From CAUZIZ01 sp965219005 (GTDB lineage: Bacteria; Acidobacteriota; UBA6911; RPQK01; JAJDTT01): a stretch of 64,000 nt of DNA. Location of the stretch: assembly GCA_965219005.1 (NCBI GenBank), contig CBDCMS010000002.1, forward strand, positions 1,240,001-1,304,000, written 5' to 3'. Of this stretch, positions 27,049-35,225 are shown piece by piece. The notes below the pieces were generated by a model. That model saw nothing but the letters and a program-made list of their open reading frames with translations. It was not told the origin of the DNA and searched no databases. How positions within the stretch are numbered: position 1 is the first letter of the stretch; every line of letters starts with the position of its first letter. Both the position numbers and the translations under genes were made by a program.

Positions 27049-28326
27049 CTATGTTTCTGTTCTATCCGGCCTAGTGGCTACTCGCGCCAGGAAACAGAGC
27101 GAGACAGCCGCGGCAGCGAGGGCGAAGGTAAAGCTGGCAGGAAAGCCGAACCAATCGGTGAGAGCACCGTGAAGGATTGGTCCCGCGCTGCTGACAGGGC
27201 CGACCAGCGTGAGCAGGGAGAGGTTCCTGACTCCGGTGGTAGCGGATGAGATACTCACGGCATAGTTCGGAAAGTAGGCTCCTCCCAGCTCTCCTGCTCC
27301 CATCAGTCCGAACGCCATAAGGAAAGCGTATCCCGGGACGCTCCAGCCCCAGACGATCGCTGCCGCGAGCAGTAATGCCGTCGTTACCAAAGGGGCTCGA
27401 ATCCCTTTTTTCATGGCGAGGACGCCCAGCAGGAATCCCCCCACCGACTTGAACCCGAAGCGCATGGCCATGATGATCCCGGAAAAATGTTTGGGATCTC
27501 CTCCCAGGACCACTCGACTGTAGAGCGAAAGATTGGGCATGGCGTTGAGCGTCAGGTGCCAGAAGAGATAGGCGAGCCACAAAGAGGTGAGTGTTTTAGA
27601 TTGGACGAAGGACTTCACGGAGCTCACCACGTACTTGAGAAATGATTCCTTTCGCTCTTCTTCAACCGGCTCCAGCCGATAAAGTCGGCTCAGGAATGCG
27701 ACGGCCGCCATGGAGGGTGCACCGATGAGATAGAGGCAGGCGAAATCATAGGGATAGGACAGGGAGGGGATGCCGTCATTGAGAACAAACTGAGCCCAGA
27801 GGGAGCCCACGACGGCCGTGATGGGGCCAAAGGTGAACGTCCACTTCATCGCGCGCGCGCGACCCGCGGCAGTCGTTCCTCTTCTCAGGCACTGGAACTT
27901 GAAGACTTGGGAGGTAGAGGCTGAGAACCCCTGAACCAGCCCTTGACCGATCACCGCCAACAGACGCACCGGATTGCTAAAAGGAAAGATGAGGACCAGC
28001 CCCACTGCGGCCAGCAGCGAGGCGGTCACCAGATTGGCGATTACAACGGTCGTCCGAACCAGGCGGTGGGGCACGATCCAGGAGAGGACGAAGGGCATGA
28101 TTGCGCCCAACATGTAGGCGGATGCGGGTAGGTTGGCGACGGTAGCGCTGGCTCCTAGCTTGTCGCACAACGCGGCCTGAACCACTCCGACGTAGACGAC
28201 GGGGGCGGCAAAGTAGATCAGTAGATTCGAGCCGCCGAAAATGAGCCCGTTTCTGCGGTCATTGGCGGGATTGGTGAAGTTGGGTAGCTCGGGCGCGACG
28301 TGATCCTTTTCGGTTTCTGACTTCAT
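27049..28326 (-). CDS. MFS transporter
   Basis: 425 residues and about twelve membrane helices. The loop after helix 2-3 and the central cytoplasmic loop (residues about 215-240, SRLYRLEPVEEERKESFL) fit the major facilitator superfamily. The N-terminus is cytoplasmic (DHVAPELPNFTNPANDRRNG). The substrate is unknown. It is convergent with the PIG-L gene, with only 38 bases between them. Confidence 0.82.
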   Translation of the reverse strand: MKSETEKDHVAPELPNFTNPANDRRNGLIFGGSNLLIYFAAPVVYVGVVQAALCDKLGASATVANLPASAYMLGAIMPFVLSWIVPHRLVRTTVVIANLVTASLLAAVGLVLIFPFSNPVRLLAVIGQGLVQGFSASTSQVFKFQCLRRGTTAAGRARAMKWTFTFGPITAVVGSLWAQFVLNDGIPSLSYPYDFACLYLIGAPSMAAVAFLSRLYRLEPVEEERKESFLKYVVSSVKSFVQSKTLTSLWLAYLFWHLTLNAMPNLSLYSRVVLGGDPKHFSGIIMAMRFGFKSVGGFLLGVLAMKKGIRAPLVTTALLLAAAIVWGWSVPGYAFLMAFGLMGAGELGGAYFPNYAVSISSATTGVRNLSLLTLVGPVSSAGPILHGALTDWFGFPASFTFALAAAAVSLCFLARVATRPDRTET

Positions 28327-28498
28327 CCTTGTTCGCTGCGGATCGCTCTGGGCATCCTCGATCCCGGCTCAATATAGCGTTGGGAGCAAACGTTCCACAA
28401 GATGGTAGTGGGTTATTTGAGAACGAAACCTGGGTTTGTGTCTGCGATGCTTGTTGCTCCCTCACGGTCACGGCCCTGGCAAATGGTAGTCGTGATGC

Positions 28499-29005
28499 TC
28501 AACCAAAAAAGGCATCGGTCGAGCTGTGGTTAGGTACCAGGATGTCCCGGTGCTTGCCGAGCTGCGCGCTCGCCTCACCCTGTGGAGGACCGGTTGCTGG
28601 TTTCTGGCCCCAAGACCAAAGCAGGACAACCATGACGGGAAACAATAGGTAATATTGCTCTTCTACCGCCAGACTCCAGGTATGTAGTAGCTGAGTTTCG
28701 TGAGCAGCAGGGGCGAAGTAACCACCAGTCAAATAGAAGTAGAGATTGGAAGAGAATGTCGAAACAGAAACAAGGCTTTGCGAGTATCCCTTCAGGGAAT
28801 GGGCGGGTAAGGCGATATACGCGGCGATCGTTGTGAAAACCAGGAGAAAGGATAGCGCAGGGAGGATCCTCCGGGCGCGGCGCTCGTAGAAGGCAATGAT
28901 GGAGAATCTACTCTGCCTCTTCTCTTCAAGAATAATAGAAGTGATCAAGTAACCGCTGGTAACAAAGAAGACATCGACGCCAATGTACCCTCCAGAAAAG
29001 CCCGA
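28499..29005 (-). pseudogene. acyltransferase-3 (OafA-like) fragment
   Basis: On the minus strand the frame reads GGYIGVDVFFVTSGYLITSI, then FYERRARRILPALSFLLVFT and HTWSLAVEEQYYLLFPVMVV, which are the classic N-terminal blocks of OafA/YrhL membrane O-acyltransferases. The gene is cut at both ends. At about 29005 it abuts an unrelated plus-strand fragment, before the expected start and first helix. After WSWGQK (about 28610) family similarity ends and the frame runs into unrelated sequence up to 28499. About 130 residues of a ~650-residue protein remain. Confidence 0.8.
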
Positions 29006-29306
29006 AACTCCCTGGTCACCCGACGGGAAGGAGATCTTCTATCGCGACGGCAGGAAGATGATGGCGGTTTCTGTTCAAGAGCAGCCGAATCTCAGAGTAA
29101 GCGAGCCCTGGGAGCTTTTCGAAGGAACCTCCCTGACTTGGCCTCCAGTACGTCATTACGACCTCACTCTGGACGGGCAGCGGTTCGTCATGGTGAAAAG
29201 AGGAGAGGAGGCGCTCCCTACCCAGATCAATGTTGTCCTCAACTGGACTGAGGAACTCAAGCGGCTGGTCCCGACCGAAACACTGTTTCTGGCGTTGAGA
29301 AGGTGA
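29006..29306 (+). pseudogene. C-terminal fragment of a TolB-like/WD40 protein kinase-type protein
   Basis: The plus-strand frame reads ETPWSPDGKEIFYRDGRKMM, then YDLTLDGQRFVMVKRG and ends INVVLNWTEELKRLVPT, the characteristic tail of large PD40/TolB-repeat proteins that often follow a Ser/Thr kinase domain in Acidobacteriota. Only the last ~100 residues exist. The 5' side joins the acyltransferase fragment directly at about 29005, so this is a rearrangement scar and not a gene. Confidence 0.75.
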
Positions 29307-29353
29307 TTTCGTACCGCAGGAGCAAGGTCCCAAGGACCGGTTCGGCTTTGCTT

Positions 29354-30976
29354 CTACCTGAACCTCAGGGAGTAGAGATCCGCATCTTTCATAACGAAGC
29401 GCAGCCGGACCGGCTTTCCTGCGATCCTGGCCAGGGGCTTATCTGAAGTCGCCTTGGTATGGCTTCGCTCCCAGCGCACCGTATGCTCGATCTCGTCCCC
29501 CCAGATCAGGGGTGATTCCTCCAGGGCAAAGCCAGGAAGCGTGTTGCCTTGGATATCCTGGATCTCCACACGAATACTGCCCGCAGCCGAGGTGGCGAAG
29601 TTCAGGTTCAACTTGTCACCCTGAAAGACAAGGGGTTTAGTGATCAGCTCTCCCCCGTCGTAACCGGCGTGGACCGAGACGAACCCATCGGTCCGCAGGG
29701 TCATACGCTCCAGATGGATGCTGGGAGAGGTGTAGTGCCGAGTGAGGTACAAAGAGATCGTGTCTGGTGCCGTCTGGGCTAGTCCCACAGCAGCCATGTT
29801 GGTGCGGGGCATCCAGTTGCGCTTGCCTCTTCCCGGACGGATGAAGGCTTCCATGAAATGCCGGTCCCAGTGCAGACCATCTCGGCTGCTCATGAAGACC
29901 GTCTCCGAGACTCCGGGAGCTAGGGCACGGGGCGAGATGCTTCGCCAGGGCACGAAGCGCTTGGGAAACGCCATATAGATGTGAGGCGCCCGGAAGTAGG
30001 CAGTAGTGCCGTTGGTGTAGAGGTGCTCGGTCAGAGCGTCGCCGAAGTCCGCCCACTGGGGACTGCTCCAGTTGATGAAGTCATCGGAGTTGGCAAACTT
30101 GAAACTCCGGTTCCCGTAGTTTTGAACCGGGGACCCCTGGTGGCGATAGGCCGGACCCCTGGCTTTGGGATGGGGACCTCCATCGGAATCGCGGAAGAAG
30201 ATGACGTACTTCTTTCGAAAGGAATCCCAGAAGACCACATTGAGGGCGTCGAAAGCGTTTCGGTGCAGCCCTTCTTCAATCAGCGACTTCTGCCCATGCA
30301 GCTCGGTCCAATGCAGGCCATCAGGGGATGCCAGCGCGACCAGCGGATAGTTGCTTCCCCCCACGGCCTTGTAACGCTGGGAGTCGGGCGCCCTAGGGTT
30401 GCCGTCTTTGAAAACGTACATGCAGTCGGTGATTTTCTGGTCGCCCGGCTTATCCATCCACACGATGCTGTTGTCTTTGGAACCCTCGAACTCGTAGATT
30501 CCGAGATTGGGCCGCTCCCATTGGATTCCGTCCTTGCTTTCTGCATAAGAAATGGTAAAGGGATGGTCCTCCAGCACTTTTTCACCCTCCCGCAGGAGAT
30601 CCGGGAGGGCATATTCGGCTAGGTTGCTGCCTCGGTAGTACATCCGGTAGAGGTCGCCGTCCTGGAACAGATTGAAGTAGGCACTGGTATTCCCCTCCCA
30701 AGGCTTATCCAGGGTCAGTACCGTCCCGGCAGATTTAGGCTCATGTAGCTTGAGCCTCACGCCCTCTAGGGAATCGATCAGGTAGTCATCCACGAACAGC
30801 TCTATCCGGGAGCCGATCTCCAGGGCCTCCTCGGAGCTGGACTGCTCTGCCAGGGCATTCTCCGCTGTTACGGTGAGGACCACGGACATCAGACAGGCCG
30901 AGATGAGTGCTGCTCCCATTCTCCATACTCCTTTTCGAGCGTTGAAACTGGTGGAAACGAGCGTCAGTGCCATCAT
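29354..30976 (-). CDS. secreted glycosidase-like beta-propeller protein
   Basis: 540 residues. A signal peptide (about residues 18-43, MGAALISACLMSVVLTVTA) precedes a mature protein beginning IGSRIELFVDDYLIDSLEG. The repeated pattern of GDLYRMYYRGS, ISYAESKDGIQWERP, VALASPDGLHWTEL and FMSSRDGLHWDRHFMEAF resembles five-bladed propellers of GH32/GH43/GH130-type enzymes. It ends in a small beta-domain (SAAGSIRVEIQDIQGN to the end). A paralog is encoded at 50519/51840-53219; the last ~53 residues of the two differ at only two positions. No catalytic residues can be assigned. Confidence 0.8.
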   Translation of the reverse strand: MMALTLVSTSFNARKGVWRMGAALISACLMSVVLTVTAENALAEQSSSEEALEIGSRIELFVDDYLIDSLEGVRLKLHEPKSAGTVLTLDKPWEGNTSAYFNLFQDGDLYRMYYRGSNLAEYALPDLLREGEKVLEDHPFTISYAESKDGIQWERPNLGIYEFEGSKDNSIVWMDKPGDQKITDCMYVFKDGNPRAPDSQRYKAVGGSNYPLVALASPDGLHWTELHGQKSLIEEGLHRNAFDALNVVFWDSFRKKYVIFFRDSDGGPHPKARGPAYRHQGSPVQNYGNRSFKFANSDDFINWSSPQWADFGDALTEHLYTNGTTAYFRAPHIYMAFPKRFVPWRSISPRALAPGVSETVFMSSRDGLHWDRHFMEAFIRPGRGKRNWMPRTNMAAVGLAQTAPDTISLYLTRHYTSPSIHLERMTLRTDGFVSVHAGYDGGELITKPLVFQGDKLNLNFATSAAGSIRVEIQDIQGNTLPGFALEESPLIWGDEIEHTVRWERSHTKATSDKPLARIAGKPVRLRFVMKDADLYSLRFR

Positions 30977-31190
30977 GGGACCTCCCTTCAGGCTAGTCTA
31001 CACTCCGCCGCTCCAATTTCCTGCTCCACGCTCTCGGCCCTGGCAAATAGCGGCCCTCGCATGATTCCCTCGCCGATGAAGTTCCAACAAAGTCCCGCCT
31101 TATCAAGAAAGGGTGCCTTTGACTTGATGCGGCATTCTTCCTATACTCCGGCCAGCAATCACTTGGAGCAATCATCGAGAGAGTTTTCGG

Positions 31191-31802
31191 TTGAAAGCAA
31201 CGCTGCTCCCTTTTCCCGAGAAAGACTCCCTACTCAGGGTTCTAGTGGAGGGAGAAGCCGTTCTCCTGGGCGAGAAGGTTCGACTCCAGTACGGACTCCG
31301 GACTCCTATCTTCATCGATCTCCGTTCTCGTTTGTTCCAGCATCCTCGAATGTTCCAGTCCCTGGCCTCCAGTTTTGCCCACGTGATCGGCCGCTGGTCC
31401 GAGGCGGGGCAGCCTCAGCAAGTGATCGGAGTGCCCGATACTGGCATCCCCTTGGCGACAGCGACTTCACTGGAGAGTCTCAATCAACATCAGGATCATC
31501 CCATCACCTTGTCAGTTCTGCGAAAGCATCCCAGGGTCTATCCACGAGAGATCGTCTCCCAGTTCCTCGGAGAACCCGACTTTTCCTGCCAGACCAACCT
31601 GATCGATGACGTTATCGCTTCGGGCAGAAGTTTGAAGGCGGCGGTCGAACGGCTGCGCGAGGCAGAGGTGAACGTGGATCGAATCATCGTGTGTGTGGAT
31701 CGGGAAGAGGGGGGTGTCGAGGCAATCGCGGATCTCGAGGTGCCCGTCTATGCTCTATACAGCCTTAGTGAGATCCTGGACCTGTGCCCGCAGGGTAAGT
31801 AG
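31191..31802 (+). CDS. pyrE: phosphoribosyltransferase, orotate PRTase-like
   Basis: 203 residues from TTG 31191. The PRPP-binding loop reads NLIDDVIASGRSLKAAVE near residue 138, as in PyrE. QYGLRTPIFIDLRSRLF and VIGVPDTGIPLATATS are other expected blocks. The C-terminal part (IIVCVDREEGGVEAIADLEV) fits OPRTases, which transfer orotate to PRPP in pyrimidine synthesis. No neighbouring pyr gene is present. The start is uncertain: the frame has no nearby ATG. It could be a diverged PyrE paralog. Confidence 0.78.
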   Translation: MKATLLPFPEKDSLLRVLVEGEAVLLGEKVRLQYGLRTPIFIDLRSRLFQHPRMFQSLASSFAHVIGRWSEAGQPQQVIGVPDTGIPLATATSLESLNQHQDHPITLSVLRKHPRVYPREIVSQFLGEPDFSCQTNLIDDVIASGRSLKAAVERLREAEVNVDRIIVCVDREEGGVEAIADLEVPVYALYSLSEILDLCPQGK

Positions 31803-32056
31803 CAGCCACCGAAGGAAGGAGCCCCCTAGTGTCCCCATCGGGGATGGTGGAAACCCCTCGCCTTCAGGCGAAGAGAAGGTCCCCGAAGTCCCCAAAGGGG
31901 ACGATAGGTAGTCTGAGAGCGAAGCGAGGTGGCGTCTGCGACGTGGCTTTGGCCTCCAGGCCGAAGTAAAGCGGTCGAAGCCGCGTAGTCGAATTCGATT
32001 CGACATCCTCCGAACCCCTCGGCTTGGAGCCGAGAGGCGGCCTCAGTTACAGGGTA
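31803..32056. repeat. intergenic cluster of short hairpins
   Basis: 254 bases densely packed with small inverted repeats: CCCCATCGGGG near 31835, CGCCTTCAGGCG near 31859, GTCCCCAAAGGGGAC near 31890, GGCCTCCAGGCC near 31950, and CTCGGCTTGGAGCCGAG near 32020. The block TCTGCGACGTGGC followed by GGCCTCCAGGCCG resembles TCTACGACGTGGC followed by GGTCTCCGGGCCG at about 11184-11216. It lies between convergent genes. No ORF is likely. Confidence 0.6.
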
Positions 32057-32647
32057 CTAGGTCGAGCGAAGCCGTTCGAGATCTTGCGGGGTATTCACGT
32101 TAATGAACGAGCTATCGGGAATCTCCCATTCGGGAGCGGGGAGAAGGTGAATTCTCAGTTGTCGAACTTCGAGGATCGACTCCACCCGTCGCTCCCCTTG
32201 GGAGAGCAGCTGATCGATGGATCCAAGACAGTTCCGAGAGTAATAGGCGCAGAGGAGATGCTTGCGATTCAGGCCATCCTGTGGGACCACCACGTCGAAA
32301 CGTTCGGATTCTCCTGCCAGGGCTTCGTAGAGTTTGGGGGTCACCAGTGGGGTGTCACAGGGAAGAAAGTAGTTGTGCTGTGAGTCCGAGGCGGCGAGGG
32401 CTGTTGCCAGTCCTGCCAGTGGACCCCCATTAGGGATCCGATCGACAAGAATCGGCACCGATAGGTGAGAGAATCTCTCCGGCACATCGGTCACGACTCG
32501 AACTGGTAGGGCCAACTGCTGCAAGGTGGACACGGCGCGGGATACGAAGTCCATGCCTTCGTAGGACAGTAGCGCCTTGTCGCATCCCATTCGGGAGCTC
32601 TGTCCTCCCGCTAGCACAAATCCTTGTCCTTTCAATTTACTCCTCAA
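32057..32647 (-). CDS. mobA: molybdenum cofactor guanylyltransferase
   Basis: 196 residues. The nucleotide-binding signature FVLAGGQSSRMGCDKALL at residues 10-27 is diagnostic of MobA-like NTP transferases. NGGPLAGLATALAA, YFLPCDTPLVTP (metal-binding Asp) and FINVNTPQDLERL near the C-terminus complete the family pattern. MobA attaches GMP to Mo-molybdopterin to give the MGD cofactor in the cytoplasm. It stands alone here, with no other moa/moe genes nearby. The C-terminus is on the hairpin-rich side. Confidence 0.93.
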   Translation of the reverse strand: MRSKLKGQGFVLAGGQSSRMGCDKALLSYEGMDFVSRAVSTLQQLALPVRVVTDVPERFSHLSVPILVDRIPNGGPLAGLATALAASDSQHNYFLPCDTPLVTPKLYEALAGESERFDVVVPQDGLNRKHLLCAYYSRNCLGSIDQLLSQGERRVESILEVRQLRIHLLPAPEWEIPDSSFINVNTPQDLERLRST

Positions 32648-32713
32648 TCACCCAGACCTCTTGCACCCAGACCTCTTGGATCGGGGCTTTCTGTATAATG
32701 ACGCTGAAATTAT

Positions 32714-33970
32714 ATGTTACTCCACGAACGACCGAAGGTACCGTCGAGGAAGGTAGCCCAACGGCTCTTTTCCTATCCTGGACTGGGCTGCATCCTGTGG
32801 TTGGCTTTGCTTAGCTGTGCCGTTGCCATGGCTCAGGGCCTGGAGTCCTCGCCGCCCCAGCAGGTGGGAATGTCAGGGGAACGCCTGAAGCGTCTCGACG
32901 AGGTTCTCAGGAGAGCGATCGACGAAGAGAAGATTCCCGGAGCTGTAGTGGTGGTGGCCCGTGAAGGTCGAGTCGTCTACCGCAAGGCCTTCGGGCATCG
33001 AGCTCTGGTCCCCAGCAAGAAGCCCATGCTGGTCGACACGATCTTTGACGTGGCTTCTTTGACCAAGGTCCTGGTCACGGCCCCGAGCATTATGATCCTG
33101 GTCGAGGAGGGCAAGCTCTCTCTGACCGATCCCGTCTCAAAGTATCTTCCTCGCTTCTCCCAGTATGGCAAACATCGAGTCACAATCCTGCAACTGCTCA
33201 CCCACTACTCCGGGCTCCGGCCTACTCTGGAAGGGAATCCGACCTGGTCGGGTTACGATGAGGCGGTTCGATTGGCCTTGCGCGAGCGCCTGACAGCCTC
33301 CCCAGGGAAAAAATTCATATACAGTGACATCAACTACATGGTTCTGGGCGAGATAGTCCAGCGGGTCTCCGAGCGGCCGCTGGACCAGTTTGCCCAGGAG
33401 AGAATCTTTGCCCCCCTGGGCATGGGGGATACCCGCTTCAGTCCCGGTCCTGAATTGCTGGAACGGATAGCGCCGACCGAGGTGCGCGGGGGGGACATGC
33501 TTAAGGGAACTGTCCACGATCCGAGGGCTTTCCGCATGGGAGGCTGTGCCGGCCATGCGGGAGTCTTTTCCACCGCCGATGACACCGCCCGGTTTGCTCA
33601 GATGATTCTCGATGGCGGAACCTACCGGGGAAATCGGGTGCTTTCGCCTCTTGCCGTAATGCAGATGACCTCGCCGCAGTCTCCTCCCTCCGAGGAGAGC
33701 CTGCGAGGGCTCGGATTCGACATCGGTAGTCCCTTTAGCACTCCGAGAGGAGATCTCTTTCCCAAAGGCTCCTTCGGACACACCGGCTTTACGGGGACCT
33801 CGCTTTGGATCGACCCTTTCACAAAAACCTCCGTTATCCTGTTCACCAGCCGTGTGCACCCACGAGGGAAGGGAAATGTAGTGGCCCTGAGGAAGAGGGT
33901 CGCATCAGTGGTTGCGGCATCGATCGTCGACAAGATTCCCAGTATTTTGCGGGAACACCGAAGTCAGTGA
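32714..33970 (+). CDS. beta-lactamase-family serine hydrolase, exported
   Basis: 418 residues. An N-terminal export signal (about residues 25-41, ILWLALLSCAVAMAQ) precedes a class C beta-lactamase/EstB fold: catalytic SLTK at residues 115-118, YSDINY as the second (YxN-like) motif near residue 212, GVFSTADDTARFAQMIL and HTGFTG as the third motif. Such enzymes are often esterases or D-aminopeptidases and not drug-resistance enzymes. The C-terminus runs right up to the start of a long 15-bp tandem repeat. Confidence 0.9.
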   Translation: MLLHERPKVPSRKVAQRLFSYPGLGCILWLALLSCAVAMAQGLESSPPQQVGMSGERLKRLDEVLRRAIDEEKIPGAVVVVAREGRVVYRKAFGHRALVPSKKPMLVDTIFDVASLTKVLVTAPSIMILVEEGKLSLTDPVSKYLPRFSQYGKHRVTILQLLTHYSGLRPTLEGNPTWSGYDEAVRLALRERLTASPGKKFIYSDINYMVLGEIVQRVSERPLDQFAQERIFAPLGMGDTRFSPGPELLERIAPTEVRGGDMLKGTVHDPRAFRMGGCAGHAGVFSTADDTARFAQMILDGGTYRGNRVLSPLAVMQMTSPQSPPSEESLRGLGFDIGSPFSTPRGDLFPKGSFGHTGFTGTSLWIDPFTKTSVILFTSRVHPRGKGNVVALRKRVASVVAASIVDKIPSILREHRSQ

Positions 33971-34163
33971 ACAGTGGTGGAGTGAACAGTGGTGGGGTGA
34001 ACAGTGGTGGGGTGAACAGTGGTGGGGTGAACAGTGGTGGGGTGAACAGTGGTGGGGTGAACAGTGGTGGGGTGAACGGTGGTGGAGTGAACAGTGGTGG
34101 GGTGAACAGTGGTGGGGTGAACGGTGGTGGAGTGACAGTGGTGGGGTGAACAGTGGTGGAGTA
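33968..34163 (+). repeat. 15-bp tandem repeat GTGAACAGTGGTGGG, about 12 copies
   Basis: About 12 consecutive copies of GTGAACAGTGGTGGG (variants GTGAACGGTGGTGGA) begin at the stop codon of the serine hydrolase. The unit has the same length and a related sequence to the 3.4 kb array (GTAGTGGAGTGAGCA): both are built from GTRGTGGRG and GTGARCA words. Copies are in phase with very few substitutions and there are no unique spacers, so this is not a CRISPR array. A four-helix-bundle gene follows immediately. Confidence 0.92.
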
Positions 34164-34219
34164 GAGAGGAGTGGATGTGAGGAGGGGAACAATGGGTCGT
34201 GGTTCGGAGGTGTCTAGAG

Positions 34220-34654
34220 ATGCTTGGGTACGCTGATTCTTTTGGGGACCTGGTTGTTTATGAGAAGGCGAGATGGGTTGCGCGCGAGATCTTTTCTGTC
34301 TCACAGGCCTTTCCGCGAGCGGAGACATATGCTCTGACCGATCAAGTCAGACGTTCTTCCCGTTCTATCGGTGCGCAGATCGCCGAAGCCTGGGCGAAGC
34401 GACGTTACCGGAAGCACTTCATCAGCAAGCTTGTCGATGCGGACTCAGAGCGGCTCGAAACGCAGCACTGGCTGGAAGTAGCTGAAGACTGTGGCTATCT
34501 GAAGAGGGAGCAGGTGGAAACTCTGATCACGGAACTGTCGGAGATCGGCCGAATGTTGAGTTCGATGATCGCCAAGGCCCACAGTTTCTGCGGGCAGGGT
34601 CCGGACAGTGTGCGCGAGCTGTCAACTACGTACCTACCTCTCCCTGTTCATTGA
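34220..34654 (+). CDS. four-helix bundle protein (23S rRNA IVP/S23 family)
   Basis: About 144 residues from ATG 34220 (a GTG at 34199 is the alternative). The sequence FGDLVVYEKARWVAREIFSV, QAFPRAETYALTDQVRRSSR and SIGAQIAEAWAKRRYRKHFI is the full signature of the small four-helix bundle family named after proteins encoded in 23S rRNA intervening sequences. It is cytoplasmic and of unknown function. It lies directly behind the GTGAACAGTGGTGGG array. The stop overlaps the 3' end of the convergent Nudix gene by 7 bases. Confidence 0.9.
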   Translation: MLGYADSFGDLVVYEKARWVAREIFSVSQAFPRAETYALTDQVRRSSRSIGAQIAEAWAKRRYRKHFISKLVDADSERLETQHWLEVAEDCGYLKREQVETLITELSEIGRMLSSMIAKAHSFCGQGPDSVRELSTTYLPLPVH

Positions 34655-35022
34655 TCGCAGAGTTTCCTGACGACGGCGTCATTCGCTGGGGGCAGTCGAT
34701 AGCTTCGGAGCTTGGTCGGTGCCACCCAGCGTCCCTGTTCCAGTTTAGGCTGGACGCCAAAGCGACAAAGAAAGAAATGAATCCGAACCTCACCTTCGGG
34801 ATAGCAGTAATCCTGGACCAGGAGCAGTTCGGGCCGCCCAGGTTTGACGCCCACTTCTTCTTCCAATTCCCGCGTCAAGGCAGCCAACGGAGTCTCCCCC
34901 TGTTCCAGCTTGCCCCCTGGAAACTCCCAGTAGTGTTCAAGTGAGTCCAAAGTCCGACGACGCTGGATCCACACCCTGTCATCGGCCCAAAGAATCCCTA
35001 CGGCCACCTCAACCAATGGCAC
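34648..35022 (-). CDS. mutT: Nudix hydrolase, MutT-type (d)NTP pyrophosphatase
   Basis: 124 residues, normal for MutT. The Nudix box is complete: GKLEQGETPLAALTRELEEE followed by VGV, residues about 37-59 (GX5EX7REUXEEXGU). HYWEFPGG precedes it, as in CTP pyrophosphohydrolase/8-oxo-dGTPase proteins. The likely role is sanitising oxidised nucleotides. The next upstream bases are a CCACCCCAC-type repeat, so the promoter is unclear. Confidence 0.92.
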   Translation of the reverse strand: MPLVEVAVGILWADDRVWIQRRRTLDSLEHYWEFPGGKLEQGETPLAALTRELEEEVGVKPGRPELLLVQDYCYPEGEVRIHFFLCRFGVQPKLEQGRWVAPTKLRSYRLPPANDAVVRKLCDQ

Positions 35023-35035
35023 TCCAGCATTTCAC

Positions 35036-35217
35036 GACTCCACTACTCCACCACCCCACCACTCCACCACCCCACTACTCCACCACCCCACCACTCCACC
35101 ACTCCACCACCCCACTACTCCACCACCCCACGACCCCACTACTCCACGACTCCACTACTCCACCACCCCACCTACTCCACCACCCCACTACTCCACCACC
35201 CCACGACCCCACCACTA
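35036..35217 (-). repeat. CCACTACTCCACCACC-type short tandem repeat
   Basis: About 180 bases made almost only of CCACTACTC, CCACCACTC, CCACCACCC and CCACGACTC units of 9-16 bases. Read on the minus strand this is GTGGTGGAGTAGTGG, the same vocabulary as the arrays at 3.4 and 34.0 kb, but less regular. It fills the gap between the Nudix gene and the nucleoside transporter gene. Confidence 0.85.
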
Positions 35218-35225
35218 CTAGCCAC

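Noticed and set aside
33968..34163. CRISPR array
   Set aside because: Units are contiguous 15-mers with no unique spacers, and no cas genes are in the window.
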